A DNA stretch of 64,000 nucleotides. Source: Cryoendolithus antarcticus. Lineage: Eukaryota > Ascomycota > Dothideomycetes > Cladosporiales > Cladosporiaceae. The notes beneath the pieces were generated by a model. That model had not been told where the DNA came from. It did no database searches and saw nothing but the letters and a program-made list of their open reading frames with translations. Numbering within the stretch: the stretch's first letter is position 1; the number at the start of each line of letters is the position of its first letter. Of this stretch, positions 44,715 through 55,143 are shown one piece after another. The stretch covers positions 682,001-746,000 of the forward strand of contig NAJO01000008.1 of NCBI GenBank assembly GCA_002077065.1, in the 5' to 3' direction. The translations under genes were made by a program, and so were the position numbers.

Positions 44715-45389
44715 TGCGACAAGCCTGGCCGAGTCGATAGCCGATAGAAGCGAGCGAGTCTGCCATAATGTACTCAGATGAATGCATTATTCAAGCCACA
44801 CTCGCGATCACCCCAGTACAGACTCCGCTCGTAATCCAGTGTCACGAGGGGATGGCATGCTGCGTTGCCGATGGGGTTCGTGGGGTACCGATTGTTCACG
44901 AGACTTGGCCTGGATCGCATCAAGGCCAGCATGCAAGGTCATTGAGGGTCAGTGAGAGTCATGCCAACGGATGAGACCAGATGTAGCTCGAACCTAGGGT
45001 TCGGGGTAGAGCGACTGGGACGAGGCCAGGGCTGACAGGGATGCCAAGACGACTCCACCTCTCCCAAACCTTCCATCAATAAGATCGACTCGCTCCACAC
45101 ATCATCCCCATGGCATTATGGGAGCTGGTAGATCCCACGTCCTGTACCTTTATAAATCAGCAGGAGCTTTCTCACTCTAAGCGCCACTGCCGCGTGGTAG
45201 ATCAACAGACATGGGGTTCGATGCGGGGATGCGTCTGACCCCACGCGGAGCTGGGCGTTGACTATGAGGCAGCGTGGTTGCATATGAGCAGTGGTAAGGA
45301 CAGTCTTGTAGCAGGCAAGTATCAATCTACCAAAGAACCCACTCAAGTCGCATCTCTCTTATCGCCGGGCACATACACGAAAGCCCAAG
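44715..45389. promoter_or_regulatory. Shared divergent promoter region of monooxygenase and P450
   Basis: 675 bp separate the two start codons. A regulator of the downstream zinc-cluster type could act here, but I could not pick a CGG-type site with confidence. Confidence 0.4.
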
Positions 45390-47378
45390 ATGTTGTCTCT
45401 AGTTCTCATCGTGAGCACTTTGTTGCTTGGGCTTATCTACGCTGGAGCAACCATTGGGCGCAGGTCGAAGAACATGCCAGATGGTAAGTCGCGTACTGAT
45501 TGGCGTACTGATTGGCGAGTGACACTTTGACGAGATGGGAAACTCGATAGGAACAAGTACTTGGGCAATCGTGACCTGATCTCGTGACAGGTCCACCCAC
45601 AATCCCATTCCTGGGCAACATGCTCCAGATGCCAACGACAAAGAGCTTCCTGCAGTGAGTCGTTTGCTCAAAGCTTGCCCGCCCGCGCCAGACTAACGGT
45701 TCAACCAGAATGGCCGAGTGGGCGAAGAAGTATGGTGGCTTGTATTCCCTCAAAATCGGCCCAGGCGACATCATTGTGCTCTGCGGACGAAACGAGGTCA
45801 AGCAAGTGCTTGATCGGAAGAGCTCAATCTCTAGCGATCGCCCAACCAGTGTCCTTCGCCAGGAGCTTCTCACCGGGGGCGACCACCTTCTCTGGATGGA
45901 CGCCACTCCCGAGTGGAGAGGGCTGCGTAAACTCATACACTCCGATTTCACCGAAGGCATGTGCAAGAAGCTGCACAGTCGCTTGCAATATGCAGAGTCT
46001 GTGCAGATGCTGTACGACATGTCTCGTTCGCCAGGAAATTGGAAGAGGCACCTGGAGCGATACACAAACAGCGTCATCTTGTGCATAGGTGAGTTACTCC
46101 CATGCCACACACGAGCACGAAGTGCCGAAGCGAGAGCTGATTTTGATCTAGTCTACGGCATAAGATCTCCTACTATTCACAGCAAATACCTCGAACGCTT
46201 CGAGACGCTCCTTGGCAATTGGGCTGCCATCAATGCTTTCGGAGCAACGCCGCCAGTGGACATCATCCCAGCGTTGAAGTGGGTCCCAGAGCGCTTTCTA
46301 GGCAATTGGATCTCCAGAGCGACTGTGGTTCACGATGAAATGCGTAGACTGTACGACGGCCTGCAGGAGATCGTTATGCAGAGACGCCGGCGAATCGGAA
46401 CCACAGACAGCATGATTGATCGTGTGCTAGACCAGCAGGACAAATCCCCGTTGACAAAGCATCAGATCGCCAATCTTGCGGTGAGTACTGCGCTAGCTGG
46501 CATCTTCGTGTTCCTTAAGCTAATCAACAACACCAGGGCGTGACAATAAAGGGTGGTAGTGATACATCCGCGGCCATTCTCACCTCCTTCGTACTTGCGA
46601 TGGTCCTACATCCGGAGATACAGAAGAAAGCACAGGCTGAGATTGATGCTGTGACCGGTGATCGTATCCCAGACGACTCAGACTATGATCGACTACCGTA
46701 TGTCATGGCTGTGATTAAGGAAGTCCAGAGATGGCGTCCTATCACTGGCATTGGAGTCCCTCATCAGCTCTCAGAGGGTGAGTCAAAGTCCGCAATCTGC
46801 ACTCCATCAAATCTGACCATCACCTTTAGACATGTGGGTCGACGGAAAGCGCCTCCCGAAAGGCGCTATGCTTCTGCTTAACGTCTGGGCTCTCCACTAC
46901 GACGCCGAGAGGTATCCTGATCCCGAGAAGTTTGATCCCGATCGCTTCAAAGGCTGGACTGCATTCTCAGCCGAGTATGCCAATGCGGAGCCAGAGAAGC
47001 GTGATCACTATGCCTACGGTATGTGGTGTTTCTCTCACGTCATGAGTGCTTGGTATTGACGATCTTCTCTCAGGCAACGGCCGCAGGTTGTGTCCTGGCA
47101 TACATCTCGCCGAACGCAACCTCTTCCATGTCGTCACGAAGATGCTTTGGGCGTTCGACATCGAGCCGACTGTCGACGAGCGGACCGGCAAGGCGATCAT
47201 ACCTGATGGCAGCATCGAGACTGGATATCGCGAGGGTCTCGTACTATGCGCGAAAGACTTCCCGGCCGCGTTGAGAGTGCGATCAGCCGCGAAGCAGGAC
47301 ATAATCGACAGCGCCTATGAAATAGCATGTCGTGATGTGTTCTCAAAGTACGATGACACGGACCTGACGACGATCTAG
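45390..47378 (+). CDS. Cytochrome P450 monooxygenase
   Basis: Seven exons (45390..45483, 45591..45654, 45709..46088, 46152..46480, 46537..46777, 46830..47018, 47074..47378) give 533 residues, an exact codon multiple. An N-terminal membrane anchor ([16 protein letters not shown]) is followed by a basic stop, [14 protein letters not shown] (proline hinge), the I-helix [13 protein letters not shown], the ExxR motif [10 protein letters not shown], the PERF-like segment [10 protein letters not shown], and the heme loop [17 protein letters not shown], with its thiolate cysteine. It would be an ER-bound oxygenase using a reductase partner. It resembles the O-methylsterigmatocystin oxidoreductase-like group, but I cannot name a CYP family. 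It is divergent from the FAD monooxygenase and convergent with the cupin gene. Confidence 0.9.
45491..45514 (+). repeat. 12-bp tandem duplication in P450 intron 1
   Basis: GCGTACTGATTG occurs twice back-to-back. Each copy contains a TACTGAT branch-point-like string, so the duplication offers two candidate branch sites to the first intron. Confidence 0.6.
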
Positions 47379-47820
47379 GGAAGAGACCTTATTATTCGGA
47401 AGTGATGGTTGAGGGACCATCAATGCGTGAGTACGAACTATGCGGTATGATTTAGCTTCTCCCAAAGTCTGGAAACACTTATAAGCTTCTACCAATACAC
47501 CGATGACAGCGTAATTGTAATGCAGTCCGAGATGAGATAAGCTCGTGTATCTGCTGGTAGACCACCTCACCTTGTCTCTCCTGGGCGAACCTAGACGCTG
47601 CGCAACTGTCGCAGCTAGTATCATGCGAGCCTGAACTGTGTTCCGGACACGCGGAGAAGCGAAGAGAGAGCTACATTACTGTCCAAGTCGAGTACAAGTA
47701 GCTGTTGCACAGCAGCACCTTCCAAGAATTGATCATCATATCTTACACGAATGCAAGACTCGGTGACGTCTGCAAGCTGAGTTGAGGCTGCGTGTGTGGG
47801 CGTCATGCGTGATATGCTGG
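47379..47820. other. Convergent intergenic gap P450/cupin
   Basis: 440 bp between 3' ends; nothing recognised. Confidence 0.35.
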
Positions 47821-48466
47821 CTACATGCTATTGCCACTTGCTGGAACCTCTTCACTGCTCCTACCAAGATCCTCGCGAAGTACTTCGCCACGGATCTTGA
47901 GTGGCTGCGCATCTTGGAGCACGTACACGACCCGGGCCCACTCTCGATCGCTCGGGTTCCGCCATGCATGATTTGTACCTCGTTGCACGCAAGAATCGCC
48001 ACGATGGAGGGTCTGCTTCTCACCGGAGTCAAGTATAAGCTCGATAGCGCCTTCAAGCACGATCCCGTAGTCGAGAGATGTAGTGCGATGCCTGGATATA
48101 ATCAGGTCATGGCCATGGGTACGGGAGACACCATCAGTTCTCGACTCACATCATGCTCTCGAAACCCGGCGCGAAGTCCACGTAACGCAACACTGTGCCA
48201 CCTGGACTTACCAAGCCGAGCTGACCGGATGCCAGCTTCTCATCGTGTGCGGTGATGTCTTTGTCGTCGTTCATGTCCAGTGGAAATTGGTTTGTCGTGT
48301 ACCCAACGTTAAACGCCATGCCTTCATTATCTACGGCCTTCCATGTTGCCGGACGATGTTCTTGGATTGTTGTAGCGCCTGTTTCTTTGTCGTGGCCAGT
48401 GATGTAGGTTGTCAGGGCCGGAAGCTCCTTGGCGAGCTGGTTCGAAGTCGGAGTGCGAGAGGCCAT
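47821..48466 (-). CDS. Cupin-domain protein
   Basis: Two exons, 48466..48150 and 48091..47821 (58-bp intron), give 195 residues. The C-terminal half is a cupin_2 barrel: RTTSLDYGIVLEGAIELIL with the following LHRGDSCVQRGTNHAWRNPS, whose final His is a metal-ligand candidate. The cupin core is typical of small fungal proteins seen in aromatic and secondary-metabolite clusters; the enzymatic role, perhaps dioxygenase or isomerase, is unknown. It lies in tandem with the extradiol dioxygenase gene on the same strand (267 bp apart), and both sit among oxygenases, so shared regulation is a fair inference. Confidence 0.8.
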
Positions 48467-48733
48467 GGTGCTATCGATCGTGCGTCTGTCGTGAGTCACA
48501 GTAAGTAGTCGCTGGTAGATGCATCTTTACACCGCGGTATGCGGGAGAATGCTCTAAAGTGACCCCATTCGGCCCCGGCACAGTCGAAGCGACTTGGGGT
48601 AGCTTGCCTGATCCTTCCCTTGCGAATCTCGAAGGTATCCATGCAGGCGCTGATAGTAGGAAATAGTTTGAAGAGACATGGCGTTAGGCAAGAGGCGCGC
48701 AGCTTCGAATTTGAATCACCTAACACTACGCTC

Positions 48734-49828
48734 TCACCCACTCACACCATTCACAGGTTTGGGATGCTCCGTCTTCACCTTGCCTCCCCATATAGCAGGT
48801 ACTGGTGGACCCCAGACCGCCATGTGTCCCGCCTCCGCCCTCAATATCTCGGTGTCTTCATTGACCACGTCACCATCTGCGAAATGCTCGATGATGAAGT
48901 GGCTTGGGTCGTACCAATAATCGAATACCTGCGAACCATGCACATGACGGCCGATGCCCCAGACCAGCTCGTGTCCCTTCTTCTCCAGCCACTGATGGCC
49001 CATAAATTGAGTGTCAATATCCTCCACTTCGAAAGACGAGTGATGGATTGAGGTTCCAGGCCGATCGCCACGAGCAAGGAGAAAGTTGTGATGGTCTACG
49101 TACGTCTTGCCGCAATCCAAGCGGAAGAAGACTGCGACATCAAGAGCGGTATTGCCGGGTGCGTGCAACATGTCTGTAGGGACAAAGTTGAACTGTTGTT
49201 GATACCAGGCAGAAGTCGCGTCCCAGTTATCGGTCGTGTAGCCCATATGACCTAGCTTGTGTACGAGAGACGGTCCTTCTTTCATCCGTGTATACTCGCC
49301 TGTACAGCGTCGTTAGTGTGCATCCAAAAGATCTGAAGCCGGAACTGCAGATCAAATGTTCGGAAGCTACACATTACCTCTACGACGTTTGTCAAGCGCC
49401 CCGTTCACGGGCGGATGGCCTTCTAGAGCCGAGATGCCATGGTCTGGAGTACTGCGAAGTTGCTGGTCCCAGTGCACCACGACCGAGTAGCCGTTTGGAT
49501 CCTTGAGCGATACGGCTTGCCCACCACCAGGGTACTTGCTCAAATCGACAAGCTCAGCGCCGACTACCTTGGTAGCCCGCTCGAAGTCGGCAGCTGTCTC
49601 CGCAGCAAATCCAGCGCCTATGAACCGTTTGACGTTTCCGGGTGCTTGACGGCCAATATATACAAAGGGGTCGATGCCGTAGCCTCTATAAAAGTGCTCG
49701 GTCTCGGAGGAAGACCCGCAGTCGACGAGCCCGAAGTCCTTCGCAAACTCATCGAATTTCGACAGCGATGGATGTTCGTAGATCACGTAGGACAGTCGTT
49801 CTAAGCGGACTTGCGAGATGGTAGCCAT
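48734..49828 (-). CDS. Extradiol (VOC-fold) ring-cleavage dioxygenase
   Basis: Two exons, 49828..49378 and 49299..48734, give 338 residues. It has two glyoxalase/VOC domains, as type I extradiol dioxygenases do: N-terminal domain about residues 5-130, C-terminal about 160-320. In the C-terminal domain the iron triad fits His168 (KLGHMGY), His237 (HHSSFEV) and Glu288 (FIIEHFADG). These enzymes open catechols at the bond next to the hydroxyls, giving hydroxymuconic semialdehydes. The active-site residue spacing supports a functional enzyme; the N-terminal VOC domain is degenerate, as expected. It is next to the cupin gene and downstream (on the minus strand) of the zinc-cluster regulator. Confidence 0.83.
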
Positions 49829-50328
49829 GGTAGTGTAATGCACGGATGTGATGCCCGTCTCAGCTGGTAGTTGGGTCGTCGGAATAGAGATGTGGTGAAG
49901 GTATCTCGTAATGGAAGTGATGAAGATGATGAAGCTATCTCCAGATCCAGTCCTGGAACTGGAACAGTTCGTGTGCAGGCGAGAGCCTCACTTATCAGAT
50001 GGAGTAGACGAATCCGAGTGCGCAGAGGAGAACCTATGGCAGGCGAACACTTTCCGTGGCCTTGCGCGCGGGGTCTGCACATGTACTCATGGTCCAGCAT
50101 GCACCGTTGATCGCATACCCCATGGCCCCATGGCCCCAAGTCGACCCCACTTTTCTCCGTAAGACTTCACATGACCTCTGCAGGGCAGACACTGTCCGCA
50201 GGCGACCATGTCATGCTGAGGCATTGAAAGCATGTATTTGAGGGTGTCAGGCATCATTTTGAGACAGCGTTCGGCTGTGGCACAGCCAGCTCCTGATCAT
50301 CGCAGGGACGCGATGCTCCAGCTCTCTT
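49829..50328. other. Promoter region of the dioxygenase gene
   Basis: 500 bp upstream of the dioxygenase start and downstream of the regulator's stop on the same strand. No coding content supported. Confidence 0.4.
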
Positions 50329-52864
50329 TCATGCAATATCACACAAGACTCTGGCTAGCGGTTGTGCTACATCGATCTTGAGGAGGCTTAGGAGCCGTTC
50401 TCCACGGAAGATCGGTGCACGTACGACGGACGCTGATGCTTTTTGAGCGACTGCAGCGTCCCTGACGTACAAGACTATTGTCGCATAGTAAATTGCATAG
50501 GGAACATGAGCCACTTCATGCAAAATCCTTTTCTCCAGCGACCTGCTGTTGGCCGGTGCAGCATGTGCGTTGGTGCGGGACTCGGCAGCCTTGAAATAAG
50601 GAATAGCGGACTCGACCAAATCCATGATTTGTCCAGCGTGCCACTGTGCGGTATCGTAATCCCGGGACTTCATCCACAGATGCAGAGCCTTAGAAGCCAT
50701 CTCCTGCCGGCCAGTGCGCCGAGACGAGTCAGCGTCAGCATAAATAAAAGCTTGCAGCGTAGTCAGATCAGTGTGTAGCACAATCTGCATGACATGATAC
50801 AGTACGAGTGCCGTAACATCCATGGAAGGCGTGACTTGAAGCTGATACCATTTTTCGAGCGCCACATCTACCAGCCCTGACCGTGGTAGCCGCGCCGCGC
50901 TCAATGGTGTTTCGGCAGCAGCGTGTTGGGTATGACGCGGAACGGCTGACCATAACAGCGGTGCCATCGCTGCGAGGGAAGCGATGCCGTGAGCGGTGTC
51001 CGCAGGGGTGCGGAAGACGCCGTCTGTCAGCTGTCGGACGGCACCTCTTAGACGGCCAAGCTCGCTAAAATCCGCTGCCCTTCGGGATTCACGGGACATC
51101 CGACGCCACATCAGGGACGGTGGTCGCATCATTATGATAACGCGGTAGCAGTCAAGGATGTACATTGCCGCGAGCAGTCTGTTCCGGTCTTAGCAGTGGA
51201 CTGCAGTCTGTATCAATGACAAGGTTGGCAGACGTACTGAGCAGCTATTGCATCTTCGTCATAGTCGCTGTCTGCTTTGCAGACCATGCTGTACACTTCG
51301 ATAGCCTAAGCAGCTGCGTCAGTAGGCAACTTCTTGGGGCTCGGGCTTGACTTACGTTCGTTAGGTCACCCTGAAACGCTTCGACGAACTCGAAGCTGCG
51401 CTTATTGCCTGAAGAGAGACCGTAGATACCAAGGAGAATAGACTCGTGCTTTCATTAGCACCAGGCCACGTCATCGGTAGGGAAGTGGAAGCTCACCGTT
51501 TTGACCCGCTCGAGTGCAACGCTCGAACATACTGAGATCGCATTACCTTCATTGAGCTGAATTACAACGTGTCAGTAACAGCACAGCACATGGCCGGCTC
51601 AGGGGGCCTACTTCAGCGAGAGACAGTCTACGAGCATCGTTATGCATGGCCTGAGCAAAATCGCCACTGCCAGGGACTATACTGTATAGGCCGCCAACAG
51701 CACCCATGGCAAGAATGTAGCTGCTGCTATGCTTGATCGGCCGATCGGCGTCTTCCGCAAATATAGCGAACGTCTGGGGAATGTGTCTTTGGAATAAGCC
51801 AATGAAGATCTTGAGAATATCGGGGGAATGGCTCGCAAGATCAGCTGGCTTAGAGTACCACATCTTTGCACCTCGATCTCGCGAGGGCGACGAGGGCCGC
51901 GACTTTGCGTCGAAGTAGCCCTGCATGCTCGTCGTGAAGCGCAGGGTGGGACTTGACATCTCCGACCGTTCAGTGCTGTCCAGCGCGAAGAAGCGGGGAT
52001 CGAAGAGCTCCGTGTCGTCGAAGAAGAACTGGGCATCGGGCAATGGCGTCCATAGGTGGCTGAAGTCGAAGAGATCATTTGTCTGGGTTAGCTCAGTATG
52101 GAACGCCGGTAGGTCCATGTCATGCTGCGGCGCCGCATCGCTCGGCTGGAAGAGCAAGTCGATTCCTTCGAGACCGGGAAAGTGAGTGACAATCTGTTCG
52201 TCTTCGGTGTTGTCTGCACCGCTGGGCACATTGGTTGTGTCATCGAGATGCCTAGCCGTGGGTGCGTTGTCTATGGTCTGCATACTGTCGAAACCACCCT
52301 CGTAACGACATTCGCTCAAACTGCTCTGACATGGCCCACACGGAGTTCGACCGTCACAGGCTACCTTTCGTTTGCGACAGGTTGCACATGCTATCCTGAC
52401 GCGTTTACGTGACGGCCGCTCGACGACACTTTCTCGTGGCGTGCCCTCCTGGTGAGGTGGGATACATGTCTTCTCGTGGGTCGCCCGCACATCTGCCCTC
52501 GGGAAAGACCGTGAGCAGAGACTGCAAGAATAAGGCCTCTCTTTGGTGTCTTGGGGTTCGTCAGTCACGTTTCCAGTTGAACCACACAGTCCCCACGAGG
52601 CACTCGTACGCGTCCGTTTGTGTCTCGCTAAGTGCTCACTCCTACCGAATGCGCGCCCACACACTGTGCACTGGACAGTATCAGCTCGATAAACCCATAT
52701 ACTTGTCGTGTGGCCTCAGGCTGCTACATCTGCATGCCTGATCGTTTGCCGAGTACACCCTTGGTCTCGGGACATGCGCTCACCTGCTTTGCTTTCTTCC
52801 CCGTAGATTCCTCCGTTCCATCCATCACAGCGGCCGTATCAGTTTTGGGGTTGCTATATCGCAT
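50329..52864 (-). CDS. C2H2 plus Zn2Cys6 transcription factor
   Basis: Seven exons (52864..52784, 52670..52610, 52549..51612, 51556..51497, 51448..51356, 51305..51238, 51178..50329) give 716 residues. Two C2H2 fingers come first: CTVCGRAFGRSEHLARHKR and then PYSCSLCSRSFPRADVRATH, linked by THTKERP. A Zn2Cys6 cluster follows, ACATCRKRKVACDGRTPCG with PCQSSLSEC, and a fungal-specific transcription factor domain in the C-terminal part including MYILDCYRVIIMMRPPSLMW. The combination of C2H2 and zinc cluster with this domain is a known fungal regulator type. Intron 6 uses an acceptor that keeps frame only at 51179; an acceptor 18 or more bases upstream would hit a stop. Location suggests it controls the neighbouring oxygenase genes. 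Confidence 0.82.
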
Positions 52865-53011
52865 CTCGAGGAAGGGCTGGGGTGATATTGCGTGGCAGCA
52901 GACCAGAGCGAGATGCCATCCGAGGTAGGAGTCGCCTTCGGGAGATGCTGCGAGTGGGGTTCCGAACATGAAGCTCTGCAAACATTCGCATAGACGTGAC
53001 GATACAATACA
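52865..53011. promoter_or_regulatory. Compact bidirectional promoter of two regulators
   Basis: Only 147 bp separate the starts of the two divergent regulators, so their core promoters must overlap and they are probably co-regulated. Confidence 0.5.
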
Positions 53012-54720
53012 ATGGCGGCGACGGTGTACTCGGGACGCAAGACTCGCCATAGCCATACTGCGATCCGCCGCACAGATATGGGTGTCTGGCCTGCTGAGCG
53101 ACACCCAACGCGGTGGGACGTAGAGGAGGCCAACCAGGTGCCTTCATCGGACCTCACTGAGCGTTTTCGATCTGCTTTGCTCTATGGTGAGGACGATGAC
53201 TTGGTGGCAACTGCTTTGACTTTCGACCTTGAGGACTATGCTCTGCAGGACCTCCCAATAAGTCAGACCGGCTACACATATCCCATGATTTTATTGTCTT
53301 CGCTACCTAAGTTGCCTAGTGACTACGACCTTTCTACAATAAGCCACTCGTATGCTCAGATCTTCGAGGAGCACGCCTTCGTCAAGGAGTTAGGGATTGG
53401 AACGCTCCCAGTCTCCGCAAGACCGCCACACTTACAGTTGGCTGTAGCGTGCATAGCGGCCGCAATCTCGGACCCATCTGCAGACGACACAGAAGGCTCA
53501 GTCGCTGCCAATTTGTTCAATGCCGGGCTGAAACTATGGATCGTGATACTCGAAGTCGACAATCGCGAGGCACGAAATGCAAAAGCCATACTTGCTGTCG
53601 GTCACTATGATCCCTCCAATTGCATCCCACTGATCATATAGCTAGGCATTGCTGCTGTCAACCTACGGTACACTTTCGCCCGACCCATTGATCAGGATGA
53701 AGACCTCTGCCCTGATATGTAATATCGTAACAGTAAGAACAACGAAGTTTTCGGTCTGAGCAGGCGCTGATGAGTACGCCAGATGTGCCGGCGACTGCGA
53801 TTGACCGATCCAGCACTTTCGGCCTATACAACACTCAATGTCACGGAACGGGATCTGGCTGGCAAAAGGTCCGTGGGCAGCGACCTTACACCATTTGCGC
53901 TGTGTGATGCACCCGCTGACGAACTACTACTCCCAGCTCTCTCCTTTGCTACATGCTGCTCATTGACACTATGCATGCCCTCCAGACCAACGACGTTCCG
54001 AAGTACTCCGTGGACGAGCTCGCTTTCACGATGCCGCAGTCAGGTCACTCATTTCGGATGACTTACATCGGCATGTTGCACGGCTGCGACCTACCAGATG
54101 ACCTGTCAGCGACCGAGGACGCCTTGCTGCTGTTGACAGCACTACTTGCACACAGCCTGTATCTCCAGAAGAGCTTCGAAGCGCCCTTCGCCATCCAGAC
54201 ACCGCCACACTGTAGTCCCTACCGACCTTTGTGCTTAGAGACCGAGTATTCTTACCGCCAAGCCACAATCAATGCTGCATTGAACATCTGGGAAGCGCGA
54301 TTTGGAAACAGCATGAGCCAAGATGTTCTGGCTCTGTTTCACTTTACTCGACTACAGCTTTTGGTCCCTCAGATAAGCGACTTATCGTCGTTTGCGGAGC
54401 AGCAGCTCGACCGCCACGTTGCGCCCACAATTCACGATGTCCCTCCAGAAGCTGTCAAATTGGCGTGGTCGGTACTTGCTGACGTCGAGGATTGCCCGAC
54501 GATACACGGCAAGAAACTCGCGGTTTGGCTACCAGTTGTGCTGTACTTCTCAGCGCTCGTAGTGTGGCGTGCTGACTCTGGCGAGGGCAAGAGTGACGGC
54601 CCTGGAGGTTTACGTGCGCTCGGTCTTTTCGCAAGCGCGATGCAAGCTTTACCTTGGCCTTGCTGTGCGCACATGGGTGCAACACTTCGAAAGCTGAGCC
54701 GGCCTGGTGATGCACCCTAA
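53012..54720 (+). CDS. Regulator-like protein with fungal transcription factor domain, no DNA-binding domain
   Basis: Four exons (53012..53596, 53646..53732, 53783..53868, 53937..54720) total 1542 nt, 513 residues. The middle contains ALLLSTYGTLSPDPLIRMKT with SALICNIVT, then MCRRLRLTDPALSA and SSLLCYMLLIDTMHALQTND, resembling the fungal-specific transcription factor (middle homology) domain. No zinc cluster, C2H2 finger or basic region is visible in the N-terminus, which is only moderately basic. It might be a regulator that lost its DNA-binding domain and dimerises with, or inhibits, the divergent factor. The first intron has a weak GTCGGT donor, so the exon 1 to exon 2 join is the least certain. 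Confidence 0.6.
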
Positions 54721-54971
54721 AGCAGGGCCCTTAGACGTGAATGCCTTTAGCGAGGATATTTGCTCGGCCTCCTGCCCCGAGCCTATTTCTACCTGGAGTT
54801 TTCGATGGGGAGCGATCCTCGCTCATGGATTGACTTGTTACGATACGACTACGAATCACCTCGCTGCAGTTCCCTTGGAAGATACAACTTGACGCGCATG
54901 TGTAAATCAAGAAGTCTATTGTGTCTCTCGGAGATCCCGGGAGTGCGACATATGGCAACTCGCGACGCCTA

Positions 54972-55021
54972 TTACAATAGCACAGGAGCCTTCCGGCATT
55001 TGGAATAGCGGAGCCTACCCC
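54972..55021 (+). repeat. Dispersed repeat, copy 2
   Basis: Starts with the same 16 bases as copy 1 at 30961 and ends in a partly shared AGCGGAGC stretch. Its right end overlaps the hairpin at 55014-55044. See copy 1. Confidence 0.55.
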
Positions 55022-55044
55022 AACTTACCCGAGCTTGGGGTAGG
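55014..55044. repeat. Inverted repeat, 10-bp stem and 11-nt loop
   Basis: Left arm CCTACCCCAA, right arm TTGGGGTAGG, all ten pairs perfect. Placed about 100 bp before the hydrolase start, it might be a transposon end or a regulatory palindrome. Confidence 0.7.
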
Positions 55045-55143
55045 TCTAAGCCAAGCTATCGGAACAATGCGCACAGCACTCACGGCGCTCATCAAAGCAC
55101 CTCTTGCTGGTCTGTCAATCCATCGAGTGTATAGTCGACGAGC

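Larger units (their letters stand above)
54721..55143. other. Intergenic with dispersed repeat and hairpin
   Basis: 420 bp between the regulator-like gene and the hydrolase gene. It carries copy 2 of a dispersed repeat at 54972-55021 and an overlapping 10-bp inverted repeat. Confidence 0.5.
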
